Source: Pseudomonas fluorescens Q2-87
Lineage (GTDB): Bacteria; Pseudomonadota; Gammaproteobacteria; Pseudomonadales; Pseudomonadaceae
Length of the DNA stretch: 64,000 bases
Assembly (NCBI RefSeq): GCF_000281895.1
Contig: NZ_CM001558.1
Span: 2,484,556 to 2,548,555 of the forward strand
Direction of reading: 5' to 3'
In this document: positions 34,427-43,261 of the stretch, piece after piece
Position numbering within the stretch: the stretch's first letter is position 1
How the letters are laid out: every line of letters starts with the position of its first letter
Program-made: the position numbers and the translations under genes
The notes under the pieces: generated by a model
The model's database searches: none
Seen by the model: only the letters and a program-made list of their open reading frames with translations
What the model was told of the DNA's origin: nothing

Positions 34427-35734
34427 TCATTTTTGCGCCAGCAAGGCCTTTCTGGCCGACTTTTCGTGTTTCATTGCCGCGATTTCGCGCTCGCAGGCCT
34501 CGACGTCGAACGAGTTGTCCCACTTGGCGATGGCGATGGTGCCGATGCCGTTCCCGATCAGGTTAGTAACGGCTCGGGCTTCGTTGAGGAAACGGTCGAT
34601 GCCCAGCAGCAACACCAGGCCAACCAAGGGAATTGAATGGATGGTCGTGAGCGTTGCAGCCAGCGTCACAAACCCCGCGCCCGCCACGCCTGCCGAGCCT
34701 TTTGAGGTCAGCAGAAATACACCGAGCAGAATCATCTGGTCCACAAACGTCAGTGGCGTATTGGTCGCCTGGGCGATGAAGATGGCGGCCATGGTGAGAT
34801 AGATGCAGGTACCGTCCGCATTGAAGGTGTAACCCGTAGGCAACACCATGCCCACGACCGATTTTTTGCAGCCTAGCTTTTCGAGCTTCACCATCATTCT
34901 CGGCAGCACGGCTTCGGTTGAGCAGGTGCCGAGGGTAATGAGAATTTCATCTTTGAAATAACGAAGAAATTGCATGAGCGGCATGCCCGACCATCGAGCC
35001 ACCGTACCCAGCACGACCACGATGAAAATCAAGGTTGTGAGGTAGAGCGCGACCAGCAACTGGCCGAGCGACAACAAGGTGCCGATCCCGTATTTGCCGA
35101 TAGTGAACGCCATGCCGGCACCGGCACCTATCGGCGCCAAGCGCATGACCATCGCAACGATCTTGAACAGGCCTTGCAGGAACAGATCAATGGTGTTGAT
35201 CAGCGGCTTGCTGGTTTCACCCATTTGGACCAGCGCAACTCCCATCAATACCGAAAGCAGAATGACCTGCAGCATGACGCCATTGGAGAAGGCGCCCATG
35301 AAGGTCTGCGGGATGATATTGAGAAAGAAATCAATGATGCCGCCTTGCTCACTGGCCGCTTGGCTGTATTTGCTGACAGCACTTCCATCAAGGGCACCAG
35401 CGTTGATGTTCATACCGACGCCAGGCTTCACGATGTTGACCACGATGAGGCCAATGACCAGGGCGATGGTCGACAGAATTTCGAAGTAGACCAAGGCTTT
35501 TACGCCAATTCGCCCAACCTCTTTAATGCTGCCCATCTTTGTGATACCCACGACGACGGTCCCGAAAATAATCGGCGCCAACAGCATTTTTATCAGCTTG
35601 ATGAAGCCATCGGCAAAGGGCTGGAGCTTGGCTCCGACATCAGGTACGAAGTAACCGATTGCAGCACCTATCACGATACCGATCAGCACCTGCACATACA
35701 GTTGGCCGTACCAGCGAGACTTGGAGATTTCCAC
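34427..35734 (-). CDS. dctA: C4-dicarboxylate transporter DctA (D-tartrate module)
   Basis: A 435-residue DctA carrier with KLIKMLLAPIIFGTVVVGI, the serine/threonine loop TLGTCSTEAVLPRMMVKLEKLGCKK, GYTFNADGTCIYL and GIDRFLNEARAVTNLIGNGIGT. The start is GTG at 35734, with GAGG seven bases upstream. It lies 102 bases after tarD in the same direction. Since DctA proteins can carry tartrate, it is probably the uptake system for the TarD substrate. It is diverged from the copy at 5875 but keeps all family motifs. Confidence 0.9.
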   Translation of the reverse strand: MEISKSRWYGQLYVQVLIGIVIGAAIGYFVPDVGAKLQPFADGFIKLIKMLLAPIIFGTVVVGITKMGSIKEVGRIGVKALVYFEILSTIALVIGLIVVNIVKPGVGMNINAGALDGSAVSKYSQAASEQGGIIDFFLNIIPQTFMGAFSNGVMLQVILLSVLMGVALVQMGETSKPLINTIDLFLQGLFKIVAMVMRLAPIGAGAGMAFTIGKYGIGTLLSLGQLLVALYLTTLIFIVVVLGTVARWSGMPLMQFLRYFKDEILITLGTCSTEAVLPRMMVKLEKLGCKKSVVGMVLPTGYTFNADGTCIYLTMAAIFIAQATNTPLTFVDQMILLGVFLLTSKGSAGVAGAGFVTLAATLTTIHSIPLVGLVLLLGIDRFLNEARAVTNLIGNGIGTIAIAKWDNSFDVEACEREIAAMKHEKSARKALLAQK

Positions 35735-35836
35735 GGGAGCACCTCATTTTATTTTTGTGATGGGCATGTGGCGTGGCGTCAGTGGATGACGCCTGACGCT
35801 GCGGCCTCTTTCACAGAGACCGCAGGATGTGAGTGA

Positions 35837-37006
35837 TCAGCCTTCGCCCAACTCACGCATTACCGCGTACAAAGCGGACTTGGCTTCGAAGCCAACGCCA
35901 GGGATATCCGGCAGGCCGACATAACTGTTTTCCACCTGGATTCCGTCAGCGAAGCCGCCGAAAGGCTGGAACACGTCCGGGTACGATTCGTTGCCGCCCA
36001 GATGCAGGCCCGCTGCGATGTTCAGCGACATCTGGTGACCGCCGTGCGGAACGACGCGGCGGGAAGACCAACCCATTTCTTCCATCACCTTCAAGGTGCG
36101 CATGTACTCCACCAGTCCATAGGACAGCGCGCAGTCGAACTGGAGATAATCACGGTCGGGACGCATGCCGCCGTGGCGCAGGAGGTTACGGGCATCCTGG
36201 TGGGAGAACAGGTTTTCCCCGGTAGCCATAGGCAGTTCATAGTGATTGGCAAGCTCAGCCTGGAGTGCATAGTCCAGCGGATCGCCGATCTCTTCGTACC
36301 AGAAGAGGTTGTACTGCTTGATCGCTTCTGCGTAAGCGATACCTGTTTGAAGATCGAAGCGACCATTGGCATCGACCGCCAGGCGACGACCGTCCCCAAC
36401 GACTTCCAGCACCGCTTCGATACGACGGATATCTTCGTCCAGTGGCACCGCGCCAATTTTCATCTTGACGACGTCGTAGCCACGATCCAGATAACTCTGC
36501 ATTTCCGCTTTGAGCTTGGTCTGGTCTTTGCCCGGATAGTAATAGCCACCCGCTGCGTAGACCCAGACCTTGTCATCGGCCACGCCGTCACGGTAACGGT
36601 CGGCGAGCAGGCGATAGAGGGGTTTGCCTTCAATCTTGGCAACGGCATCCCACACGGCCATGTCGATGGTGCCCACTGCGACCGAACGCTCGCCGTGGCC
36701 ACCTGGCTTTTCGTTGGTCATCAGGGCTTTCCAGATGGCGAACGGATCCAGGTTGTTGTTCTCATGGTCGACGAGCGTATCTGGATCCGCTTCCGTGATG
36801 CGCGCCAGGAAACGATCACGCATCAATGCGCCTTGCCCATAACGGCCATTGGAGTTGAAGCCGTAGCCGATGACGGGCTTACCGTCGCGAATAACGTCCG
36901 TGATGACAGCGACAACCGAGCAGGTCATTTTCGAGAAATCGATATAGGCATTGGCGATTGGGGAGGCAATCGAAACAGTTTTTTCGCGGATGTCTACGAT
37001 GCGCAT
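35837..37006 (-). CDS. tarD: D(-)-tartrate dehydratase TarD
   Basis: A 389-residue enolase-superfamily enzyme very close to Bradyrhizobium TarD, which dehydrates D-tartrate to oxaloacetate. Visible catalytic elements are the KxK-region lysine in VVKMKIG, metal ligands in AVDANGRF, WYEEIGDP and ATGENLFS, and the general-base histidine in PHGGHQMSLN. The segment KPGGHGERSVAVGTIDMAVWDAVAK is also characteristic. The start at 37006 has GAGG eight bases upstream. The longer reading to 37183 crosses the divergent promoter. It forms an operon with dctA, divergent from a LysR gene, and has AACAACAA (minus, 37019-37026) before the ribosome-binding site. Confidence 0.93.
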   Translation of the reverse strand: MRIVDIREKTVSIASPIANAYIDFSKMTCSVVAVITDVIRDGKPVIGYGFNSNGRYGQGALMRDRFLARITEADPDTLVDHENNNLDPFAIWKALMTNEKPGGHGERSVAVGTIDMAVWDAVAKIEGKPLYRLLADRYRDGVADDKVWVYAAGGYYYPGKDQTKLKAEMQSYLDRGYDVVKMKIGAVPLDEDIRRIEAVLEVVGDGRRLAVDANGRFDLQTGIAYAEAIKQYNLFWYEEIGDPLDYALQAELANHYELPMATGENLFSHQDARNLLRHGGMRPDRDYLQFDCALSYGLVEYMRTLKVMEEMGWSSRRVVPHGGHQMSLNIAAGLHLGGNESYPDVFQPFGGFADGIQVENSYVGLPDIPGVGFEAKSALYAVMRELGEG

Positions 37007-37105
37007 GACGGGTTCCTCTTGTTGTTGATGGCCCCACGTTATGCTTTGCGATGACACCCGCCCAATGCTATTAATGCCGCACCCTATGCACAGGAGGCAT
37101 GGCCC

Positions 37106-37981
37106 TTGGAGCTCGTTTGGCTTGAAGATTTTTCGGCGCTTGCGGAGTACGGCAGCTTTGTTCGGGCGGCTGAGGCACGGCATGTTACGCAGCCGGCGTT
37201 CAGTCGCAGAGTGCGCTCGTTAGAGAGTTGGATGGGGGTGCAACTGTTCATTCGAACGCCTCAAGGCGCGACGCTTACTGAAGCAGGGCGGCAAATATTG
37301 CCAAGTGCCCAAGAGGCTGCCAGACGCTTGTACCGAATGCGCAATGAGGCCCAGGAGGTCGCTGGCATGGCCGCCAAGTCGCTTCAATTCGCGGCGACGC
37401 ACTCCCTGTCATTTACCTTCTTCCCCAAGTGGCTGCGAAGCTCAGAGAGCGGCGCCCCAATCGAGGCTGTGCAACTGCACTCCGATAGCATGGCTGTCTG
37501 TGAGCAGATGCTTATACATGGCCAGGTTCAGTTTCTGCTCTGCCATCGCCATCCCGACGTTCCACCTCTACTGGCCCCTGATCAGTTCATCGGCAAGAAG
37601 GTGGGTGAGGACGTTCTCGTTCCCCTTGCGAGCGCTGGCGCTACTTTCGGCTCCTCGCCTGCGGCATTGCCATACCTTGCTTACACCCACGAGTCCGGCT
37701 TGGGACGCATCGTCGCTCACCGGCTGCGGGGCAAAGAAGAGTACCTTCACCTCAAACCGCTTTTCAGCAGCCACCTTGCAGCGGTACTGATGTCCATGGC
37801 CCTGGAAAGCAAAGGCGTGGCCTGGTTGCCCAAGAGCCTCACCGAGCAGGAAATACTGGATGGTCGCCTGGTCAGGGCGCTCGACGAAAGTTGGGATATA
37901 CCGTTGGAGATCCATCTGACCCGTCCCTCTGCGCCACTCAGTCAATCTGCGGAAGAGTTTTGGGGCAGGGTGGGGCAGTGA
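37106..37981 (+). CDS. LysR-family regulator of the D-tartrate genes
   Basis: A 291-residue LysR regulator. The helix-turn-helix is in GSFVRAAEARHVTQPAFSRRVRSLESWMG-type sequence, with a C-terminal effector domain. The start is TTG at 37106, decided by AGGAGG eight bases upstream (37092-37097); the nearby ATG at 37099 is out of frame and closes after a few codons. It is divergent from tarD-dctA and so the likely activator of D-tartrate use. Confidence 0.9.
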   Translation: MELVWLEDFSALAEYGSFVRAAEARHVTQPAFSRRVRSLESWMGVQLFIRTPQGATLTEAGRQILPSAQEAARRLYRMRNEAQEVAGMAAKSLQFAATHSLSFTFFPKWLRSSESGAPIEAVQLHSDSMAVCEQMLIHGQVQFLLCHRHPDVPPLLAPDQFIGKKVGEDVLVPLASAGATFGSSPAALPYLAYTHESGLGRIVAHRLRGKEEYLHLKPLFSSHLAAVLMSMALESKGVAWLPKSLTEQEILDGRLVRALDESWDIPLEIHLTRPSAPLSQSAEEFWGRVGQ

Positions 37982-38184
37982 TTGTGTCCGCATACGGTTC
38001 AGCAACTGATAAGCAGCCGGCCGACATACCGTGTTGCTCATCCCATTTGAGGATGCTCTGTTTATGGTTGCAGATTCCGCATACGTATAGTCCTTGTCCC
38101 GGTGCCCGATCGCAAATAAACCCGCTTAGTTGAAATTTGGTATTCAGGCCAATACGCCGTCCAAAATGGACACAAGGAAGAACC

Positions 38185-38598
38185 ATGGACGCTAGAGCTA
38201 TTCCCGAAGGTTTTACCCCGTTTGGCCGCAGCAGTCCGCTGCTTGATTTGCTCGGCCCGATCTACGCGAGAGGCAGCGGGCTGGAATTGCAACTTGGATT
38301 ATTGACTGACTCACGACATGCCAATGGCCGCGGCACCTTGCATGGAGGTGTATTGGCGACATTAGCCGATGTGGGCATGGGGTACGCCATGGCATTTTCC
38401 AGCGACCCTCCGCAGCCATTGATCACGGCCAGCATGACGTTGGATTATCTCGGCGTGGTGCAAATCAATGAATGGCTGGAGGTACGTCTCGAATACTCCA
38501 AAAAAGGACGTCAACTGGCGTTCGCTGCCGTCAGCTTGCATGTGGGTGATCGAACAGTGGCACGCGCGAGTGCGGTGTTCTCTGTGCCAATGAATTGA
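38185..38598 (+). CDS. PaaI-family hotdog-fold thioesterase
   Basis: A 137-residue hotdog thioesterase. NGRGTLHGGVLATLADVGMGYAM is the PaaI-type active-site helix region, with HGG and the following aspartate, and TASMTLDYLGVVQINEWLEV is the central strand pair. It hydrolyses acyl- or aryl-CoA esters. The start at 38185 has AAGGA six bases upstream. It stands alone, with 203 bases before it and no operon partner. Confidence 0.87.
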   Translation: MDARAIPEGFTPFGRSSPLLDLLGPIYARGSGLELQLGLLTDSRHANGRGTLHGGVLATLADVGMGYAMAFSSDPPQPLITASMTLDYLGVVQINEWLEVRLEYSKKGRQLAFAAVSLHVGDRTVARASAVFSVPMN

Positions 38599-38674
38599 AA
38601 ATATCCGTCCATCCAATTCGCCGAATACTGGGCATTTGCCGGTAAAGTTCGGAGCACGTACTTTTCCGGTCTAA

Positions 38675-39037
38675 TCAATTCCTCTCTTTATTGAGGAGGG
38701 CCATTGCTCGCTGTTCTGAAATCGGCATTACCGTTGGATTTGTATTCTCGACATGGATGTAGACAAACCAGTGATCCGGGGAAGAGTGAAGAATCCTGTG
38801 AACATTGAAGGGCCTATTCCCGCCTATTCCGCGGGAGCCCAGCGCCGTGTGATCCTGTCGAATTTCCGCATGTTCAATACCGTGCCGCGCCATGGCGTTG
38901 CTAAATGCTTGGTCGACTCGTTTTTTGTTGCGGCGCTGAAGGGTCATATGCGCGCGGTATATCGCATAGCAAAAAAATACGCTGAACGTCATCAATATCA
39001 GCCCGAGGCCGAACTTGCTCCAGAGAGAATCGTCCAT
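38675..39037 (-). CDS. Hypothetical single-pass membrane protein
   Basis: A 120-residue protein not recognised as a named family. One membrane segment (FGLGLILMTFSVFFCYAIY, about residues 9-27) is followed by a basic stretch (RRNKKR) and a soluble C-terminal domain of about 85 residues. AAGGG lies nine bases before the start, which supports translation. The 237 bases between it and the ParD-like gene hold only candidate regulatory palindromes. The local base composition is less GC-rich than the flanking metabolic genes, which may indicate transfer. Confidence 0.6.
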   Translation of the reverse strand: MDDSLWSKFGLGLILMTFSVFFCYAIYRAHMTLQRRNKKRVDQAFSNAMARHGIEHAEIRQDHTALGSRGIGGNRPFNVHRILHSSPDHWFVYIHVENTNPTVMPISEQRAMALLNKERN

Positions 39038-39233
39038 GCCGAGTTGCCCTTAGGTAGTCCCGATGCCCGTTGAGGCATGTTGACGGGATTCAAAGCAGCA
39101 TAGCAGTAGCTCGCTGGCCGACCCGTTGAAATCGGTCTGTTGAAACTGCCGCCCCTCATCGCTCGGCGATACCGCCACTGCCTCCGATTCTGCTTTACCG
39201 TTTGGTCATTGCACTTGGTTTCTACGCTTACGA

Positions 39234-39254
39234 AGCATATGCTTGTCATATATG
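39234..39254. promoter_or_regulatory. Paired palindromes upstream of the ParD-like gene
   Basis: AGCATATGCT (39234-39243) and CATATATG (39247-39254) lie 21-40 bases before the ParD-like start. Short AT-rich dyads next to a ribbon-helix-helix gene are usual autoregulatory sites; this is a candidate only. Confidence 0.35.
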
Positions 39255-39274
39255 AAACGTATAGAGCGAAACCC

Positions 39275-39481
39275 ATGGGCATTGTAAACATCGACGACGA
39301 ATTACACGATCAACTGCGCCGAGCCACCAAGGTGTCCGGTCGGTCCATCAACGCGCAGGCTGCTTTCTGGATCAAGGTCGGCCTGTTGTGCGAGATAAAT
39401 CCTGAGCTGACCTTCAACGAGATCATCCGCCGTGAACTCGGCAGCGCGGGCGTGCGTGCACAGCCATTGGTGGTGAGTTGA
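39275..39481 (+). CDS. ParD-like ribbon-helix-helix protein
   Basis: A 68-residue protein beginning MGIVNIDDELHDQLRRATKV and continuing SGRSINAQAAFWIKVGLLCE, a match to the ParD-like antitoxin family. The N-terminal beta strand and two helices form a ribbon-helix-helix DNA-binding fold. No ParE-like toxin follows. The next gene, two bases after the stop, is a methionine aminopeptidase, so the pair may be a regulator-enzyme unit rather than a toxin-antitoxin system. The start at 39275 is chosen over an upstream in-frame ATG because the family begins at this methionine. Confidence 0.82.
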   Translation: MGIVNIDDELHDQLRRATKVSGRSINAQAAFWIKVGLLCEINPELTFNEIIRRELGSAGVRAQPLVVS

Positions 39482-39483
39482 GC

Positions 39484-40278
39484 ATGATCAAGAATCCCGG
39501 GCAGGTAGCCCTGCTAGCGGAGTCTGGCCGACTCCTGGCGTCTGTGTTCGAACTGCTGGATAGAACCAAGCTTACGGGGATGTCGACACTCCAGGTCGAT
39601 GCCCTGGTGGAGCGTTTTATCGTCGATGACCTCAAGGCCCGACCGGCGAGCAAAGGCCAGTATGGCTATGGGTTCGTACTCAATTGCTCGGTGAACGAGG
39701 TGGTTTGTCACGGTGTGCCATCGCCTGCCAAAATTTTGCGGGATGGCGATATCGTCAATCTCGATATCACCTTGGAAAAGAATGGCTACATCGCCGACTC
39801 CAGCAAGACCTACCTTATCGGTGAGGTCAGCGCCGCTGCCCGGCGCCTGGTCGATGTCACCTATGATGCGATGTGGCGGGGTATATGCGCGGTGCGGCCA
39901 GGTGCGCGGCTGGGTGACATTGGGGCGGCCATCGAGCGCCACGCCAAATTGAATGGGTACTCTGTGGTGCGTGAATACTGCGGCCATGGCATCGGCCGGG
40001 AAATGCATGAGGAACCTCAGGTGCTGCATTTCGGCAAGCCCGGCACCGGCCTGGTGCTGCGCGAGGGCATGGTGTTCACCATCGAGCCCATGCTCAATCA
40101 GGGCACGAACCATGTCCGGACCGAGGCGGATGGTTGGACGGTCGTGACCAGGGACGGAGCGCTTTCCGCTCAGTTCGAGCACACCGTTGCGGTGACTTCT
40201 TCGGGTGTTTCGGTGTTGACGTTGCGCCCGGAAGAGTTGGGTAGGGCGCGGGAACTGGAACCTCTCGTCGTTTCGTAA
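39484..40278 (+). CDS. map: Type I methionine aminopeptidase
   Basis: A 264-residue type Ia methionine aminopeptidase. All metal and catalytic residues are visible: the histidine in VVCHGVPS, aspartates in NLDIT and IADSSK, the histidine in GHGIGREMHEEP, and glutamates in FTIEPM and QFEHTV. It removes N-terminal methionine from nascent proteins. The start at 39484 has GGTGAG six bases upstream; a TTG two codons earlier is possible. Coupling to a ParD-like gene rather than rpsB or secY suggests a second, accessory copy. Confidence 0.93.
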   Translation: MIKNPGQVALLAESGRLLASVFELLDRTKLTGMSTLQVDALVERFIVDDLKARPASKGQYGYGFVLNCSVNEVVCHGVPSPAKILRDGDIVNLDITLEKNGYIADSSKTYLIGEVSAAARRLVDVTYDAMWRGICAVRPGARLGDIGAAIERHAKLNGYSVVREYCGHGIGREMHEEPQVLHFGKPGTGLVLREGMVFTIEPMLNQGTNHVRTEADGWTVVTRDGALSAQFEHTVAVTSSGVSVLTLRPEELGRARELEPLVVS

Positions 40279-40368
40279 CTGAAAACCAGACTGAGCCGTG
40301 TCTATTGTTTCTGGCGACAAATCGCTACCGGAGGCATGGACATGAGGCAGCGTATTTCACCCGACGCT

Positions 40369-41286
40369 TCAGGCAGGCGCGGTTGCTTTGCTGGCGTACT
40401 GCCTGGGCGAGCAGCCCAGAATGCGTTTGAACGCCGTGCTAAACGCGCTCTCCGACTCGTAGCCAATCGACAGCGCGACAGTGGATACCGAGTCGCTTGA
40501 GCTCAGCAATTTTTCCGCCGCCAATAGCATCCGCCAGCGGCTGAGATATTCCATTGGCGAGGCGCCGACCTTGGCTTTGAATTTGAGCGCAAACGTGGAG
40601 CGCGATACGCCGGCGCAGGCGGCCAACGTCTTTAATGTCCAGGCCTGAGCGGGCGCCTCGTGCATGGCGCTAAGCGCGGCGCCTAATTGTTTGTCCGCCA
40701 GCGCATAAAACCAACCGATGCGCTCTGTCACCTGCTGCGCCAGATGCACGCGCAGGGCCTGGATCAACATCATGTGTGCCAAATGTTGGGCGATTAAAAA
40801 GCCGCCCGGCTGCCCTTCGCGCAGTTCGCGTCGCATGCGCTCCAGTGACCAGCGCAGGTCGGTCTGGTCGTCGTTGCCGCGGATATGCACGATGGGCGCA
40901 AGCAGGCCCAAGAGAAAATCAGCATGCAGGCCATCCAAGGAAAAACGGCTACCTGCCAGAAAGAAATCGCCGCCCCCGTTGTACGTCACGATGCCGTCCG
41001 GCCGTTTCGCCGGAAACAACGTGGCGCCGTCGATGGGCGCCAGCGCGGGGTCACTGGCCAAACGAAAGCGCCGCCCGCGTGGCAACAAAAAACAATCGCC
41101 CTCCTTCAGCAACAGGGGAGCCGCGACGCCTTCCATAATCAACCAACACTGGCCGGTAATAACCGCATTAAATTTGATCGCGTCATACGAGGTGAACTGG
41201 ATTGACCAGTCCCCACCGGCAGCGAACCCGGCAGACACATAGCTGTGAGGTTTGAGCAGCGAAAGCACTTCAGAAAGCGGGTCCAT
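40369..41286 (-). CDS. AraC-family transcriptional regulator with N-terminal cupin
   Basis: A 305-residue AraC regulator. The N-terminal cupin-like ligand domain contains LLLKEGDCFLLPRGRRFRL. Two C-terminal helix-turn-helix units are in LKTLAACAGVSRSTFALKFKAKVG and STVALSIGYESESAFSTAFKRILGCSPRQY. The start at 41286 has GGA seven bases upstream. It is divergent from the NmrA-like gene at 41392 and probably controls it. Confidence 0.88.
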   Translation of the reverse strand: MDPLSEVLSLLKPHSYVSAGFAAGGDWSIQFTSYDAIKFNAVITGQCWLIMEGVAAPLLLKEGDCFLLPRGRRFRLASDPALAPIDGATLFPAKRPDGIVTYNGGGDFFLAGSRFSLDGLHADFLLGLLAPIVHIRGNDDQTDLRWSLERMRRELREGQPGGFLIAQHLAHMMLIQALRVHLAQQVTERIGWFYALADKQLGAALSAMHEAPAQAWTLKTLAACAGVSRSTFALKFKAKVGASPMEYLSRWRMLLAAEKLLSSSDSVSTVALSIGYESESAFSTAFKRILGCSPRQYASKATAPA

Positions 41287-41391
41287 GCAAGATTCCGGAC
41301 GATGGCCAATGTATTTTAGATTTCCAAGCATAGATCGTATTGATCGACGCCGTCACCATGGAGATCATTTCGCCAGATTCAGGAGCGCACC

Positions 41392-42270
41392 ATGATTGTC
41401 GTTACCGCCCCCACCAGCAACATTGGCTGCCAGGTCATTGAGCGATTATTAGCTGCCGATGCGCCCGTCAGGGTCATCGCACGCGACTCATCACGATTGT
41501 CGCCAACCGTACGGGAGAGTTGCGAGGTAATCGAAGGCTCTCACAGAGACGACGCTGTCGTGGATAAAGCCTTCCAAGGGGCTGACGCGATGTTTTGGTT
41601 GGTGCCGCCTGATCCGAAAGCCCCCAGCGTGAACGCGGCCTATCAGGATTTTAGCCAGGCCGCGTACCGGGCAATCAAACGTCATGGCGTGGCACGCGTG
41701 GTCAGTGTCTCCGCACTTGGGCGGGGCGCGGCGAAACAGGCAGGTCTGGTCAGCGCATCACTGGCCATGGACGATCTGCTGGCAAGTACCGGCGCCCACT
41801 ACAGGGCTTTGGCGATGCCCACGTTTATGGACAACCTTCTGCGCCAAGTGAGCTCGCTCAAACAGGCCGGTGTATTTTTCTCACCCATCTCCGCGGACCT
41901 TAAACTGCCCACCTGCGCGACACGAGACATTGCCGCGGTGGCCTGCAAGTATCTGCTGGATAGCCACTGGACCGGGTACAGCGATGTGCCGGTACTAGGA
42001 CCGGAGAACCTGTCATTTAACGACATGGCGCACATCATTTCGCAGGTGCTGGAAACCCCCGTGCGCTATCAACAGATACCGTTCGAGGTGTTCAAGGAGA
42101 ATTTGCTCTCGCAAGGCATGTCGCCCGCTATGGCTCAAGGCGTGGTCGACATGATGATCGCGAAAAACCAGGGCCTCGACAACACAACCCCGCGAACTGC
42201 GCAAAGCACAACACCTACGAGCTTGCGGCAATGGTGCGAAGAAGTTCTTAAACCGGCTATACAGGCGTAA
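41392..42270 (+). CDS. NmrA-family NAD(P)-binding protein
   Basis: A 292-residue atypical SDR of the NmrA/HSCARG type. It has an N-terminal nucleotide-binding motif (VVTAPTSNIGCQVIERLLA), the substrate-domain start FWLVPPDPKAP, and VARVVSVSALGRG. It lacks the YxxxK catalytic pair of classical SDRs, so it may act as a redox sensor or reduce a quinone. It ends before a strong bidirectional terminator shared with the convergent hydrolase. Confidence 0.85.
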   Translation: MIVVTAPTSNIGCQVIERLLAADAPVRVIARDSSRLSPTVRESCEVIEGSHRDDAVVDKAFQGADAMFWLVPPDPKAPSVNAAYQDFSQAAYRAIKRHGVARVVSVSALGRGAAKQAGLVSASLAMDDLLASTGAHYRALAMPTFMDNLLRQVSSLKQAGVFFSPISADLKLPTCATRDIAAVACKYLLDSHWTGYSDVPVLGPENLSFNDMAHIISQVLETPVRYQQIPFEVFKENLLSQGMSPAMAQGVVDMMIAKNQGLDNTTPRTAQSTTPTSLRQWCEEVLKPAIQA

Positions 42271-42285
42271 CACGTATTCAACGAC

Positions 42286-42311
42286 AAAAGGCCCGCATGC
42301 GCGGGCCTTTT
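42286..42311. terminator. Bidirectional intrinsic terminator
   Basis: AAAAGGCCCGC (42286-42296), loop ATGC, GCGGGCCTTTT (42301-42311) is a perfect 11-bp stem with T-runs in both directions, between the convergent NmrA-like and hydrolase genes. Confidence 0.9.
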
Positions 42312-42325
42312 GCTGCCGGTTGCCT

Positions 42326-43096
42326 TTATTTCGCAGCTTTCTCAATCAGGTTAGCCACCACCTTCGGGTTGGAAACCATCACCACGTGGGAGGCGCCTTT
42401 AACCACGACGGTCTGCTTGGAATGCGCACGCTCCGCCATGAACGCCATCGCCTGTGGAGGAATGTTCTTATCCTTATCGCCGTACACGAACCAGGACGGA
42501 ATGGTTTTCCAGGCTGGGTCGGTAGCGGCTTCGTTCAGCGCGGCGACGGTGACGGGACGCTGACCGGCAGCCATCAGGCGAGCTTCAGCCTCAGGGACAT
42601 CGGCTGCGAACTGGTCGTGGAATTTATCCTGTTGGATGTAGAGATCCTTACCGCCATCGGCCAGTTCGACCGGGGCCGACAAGGCCGAGGCCAGGGTGCC
42701 GCCCGGGAATCGTCCAGACAGTTGCGCCGCAGTCTCGCCAGCTTCCGGGGTGAATGCGGCCACATACACCAGGCCCTTCACGTTCTGCTGGCCGTACGCC
42801 GCCTCGCTGATCACCGAACCGCCGTAGGAGTGGCCGACCAGGACCACCGGTGTCTTGATGTTCTTGACGATGCTTGCCACGGATTGGGCGTCGCTGCTGA
42901 CGCCACGCAGTGGGTTCGCTGCGGCAATGACGGGATAGCCGTCCTTCTCCAGGATTTTGACCACGCCATTCCAGCTCGACGAGTCGGCGAAGGCGCCATG
43001 TACCAGAATCACAGTGGGTTTGACGTCAGCAGCGTTTGCAAAACCAGCGGCTGCGAAAGCGGTGGCGAAGGCCAAGCCAGTAAGAATCTTTTTCAT
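42326..43096 (-). CDS. Secreted alpha/beta-fold hydrolase
   Basis: A 256-residue alpha/beta hydrolase. It has a signal peptide (MKKILTGLAFATAFAAAGFANA), HGAFADSSSW as the oxyanion region, the nucleophile serine in GHSYGG, an acid in YGDKDKNIP and a histidine in GASHVVM. The protein probably acts in the periplasm on an ester or amide; the substrate is unknown. It lies 46 bases after a 25-codon Ohr-like reading frame and probably shares its promoter. Confidence 0.88.
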   Translation of the reverse strand: MKKILTGLAFATAFAAAGFANAADVKPTVILVHGAFADSSSWNGVVKILEKDGYPVIAAANPLRGVSSDAQSVASIVKNIKTPVVLVGHSYGGSVISEAAYGQQNVKGLVYVAAFTPEAGETAAQLSGRFPGGTLASALSAPVELADGGKDLYIQQDKFHDQFAADVPEAEARLMAAGQRPVTVAALNEAATDPAWKTIPSWFVYGDKDKNIPPQAMAFMAERAHSKQTVVVKGASHVVMVSNPKVVANLIEKAAK

Positions 43097-43142
43097 GAGT
43101 AACTACCTGTAAGAGAAGGAAAGGGAATTGCCGGGTTCGGTG

Positions 43143-43220
43143 TTATTGGACGACGACGTGCAGGTGCACATCGAGGTTGCTGCGGGTGGCGGTTGCTGCT
43201 GCGGTGTAGAGTGCTGTCAT
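43143..43220 (-). pseudogene. 25-codon Ohr/OsmC-like N-terminal remnant or leader peptide
   Basis: The short frame reads MTALYTAAATATRSNLDV then HLHVVVQ and stops. LYTA-ATAT is the usual N-terminus of organic hydroperoxide resistance (Ohr/OsmC) proteins, and SNLDV-L recalls their SSDG-LDV-L strand with the intervening residues missing. An excellent ribosome-binding site (AGGAG, seven bases before ATG) implies it is still translated. The rest of ohr is absent, so a deletion remnant kept as a leader before the hydrolase is the best reading. Confidence 0.55.
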
Positions 43221-43261
43221 GATTTCGCTCCTGATATCGATCCAATCGCTGCTGGTTTTGC

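Noticed and set aside
39275..40278. Classical ParDE toxin-antitoxin locus
   Set aside because: The second gene is a complete methionine aminopeptidase with all metal ligands, not a ParE/RelE-type toxin.
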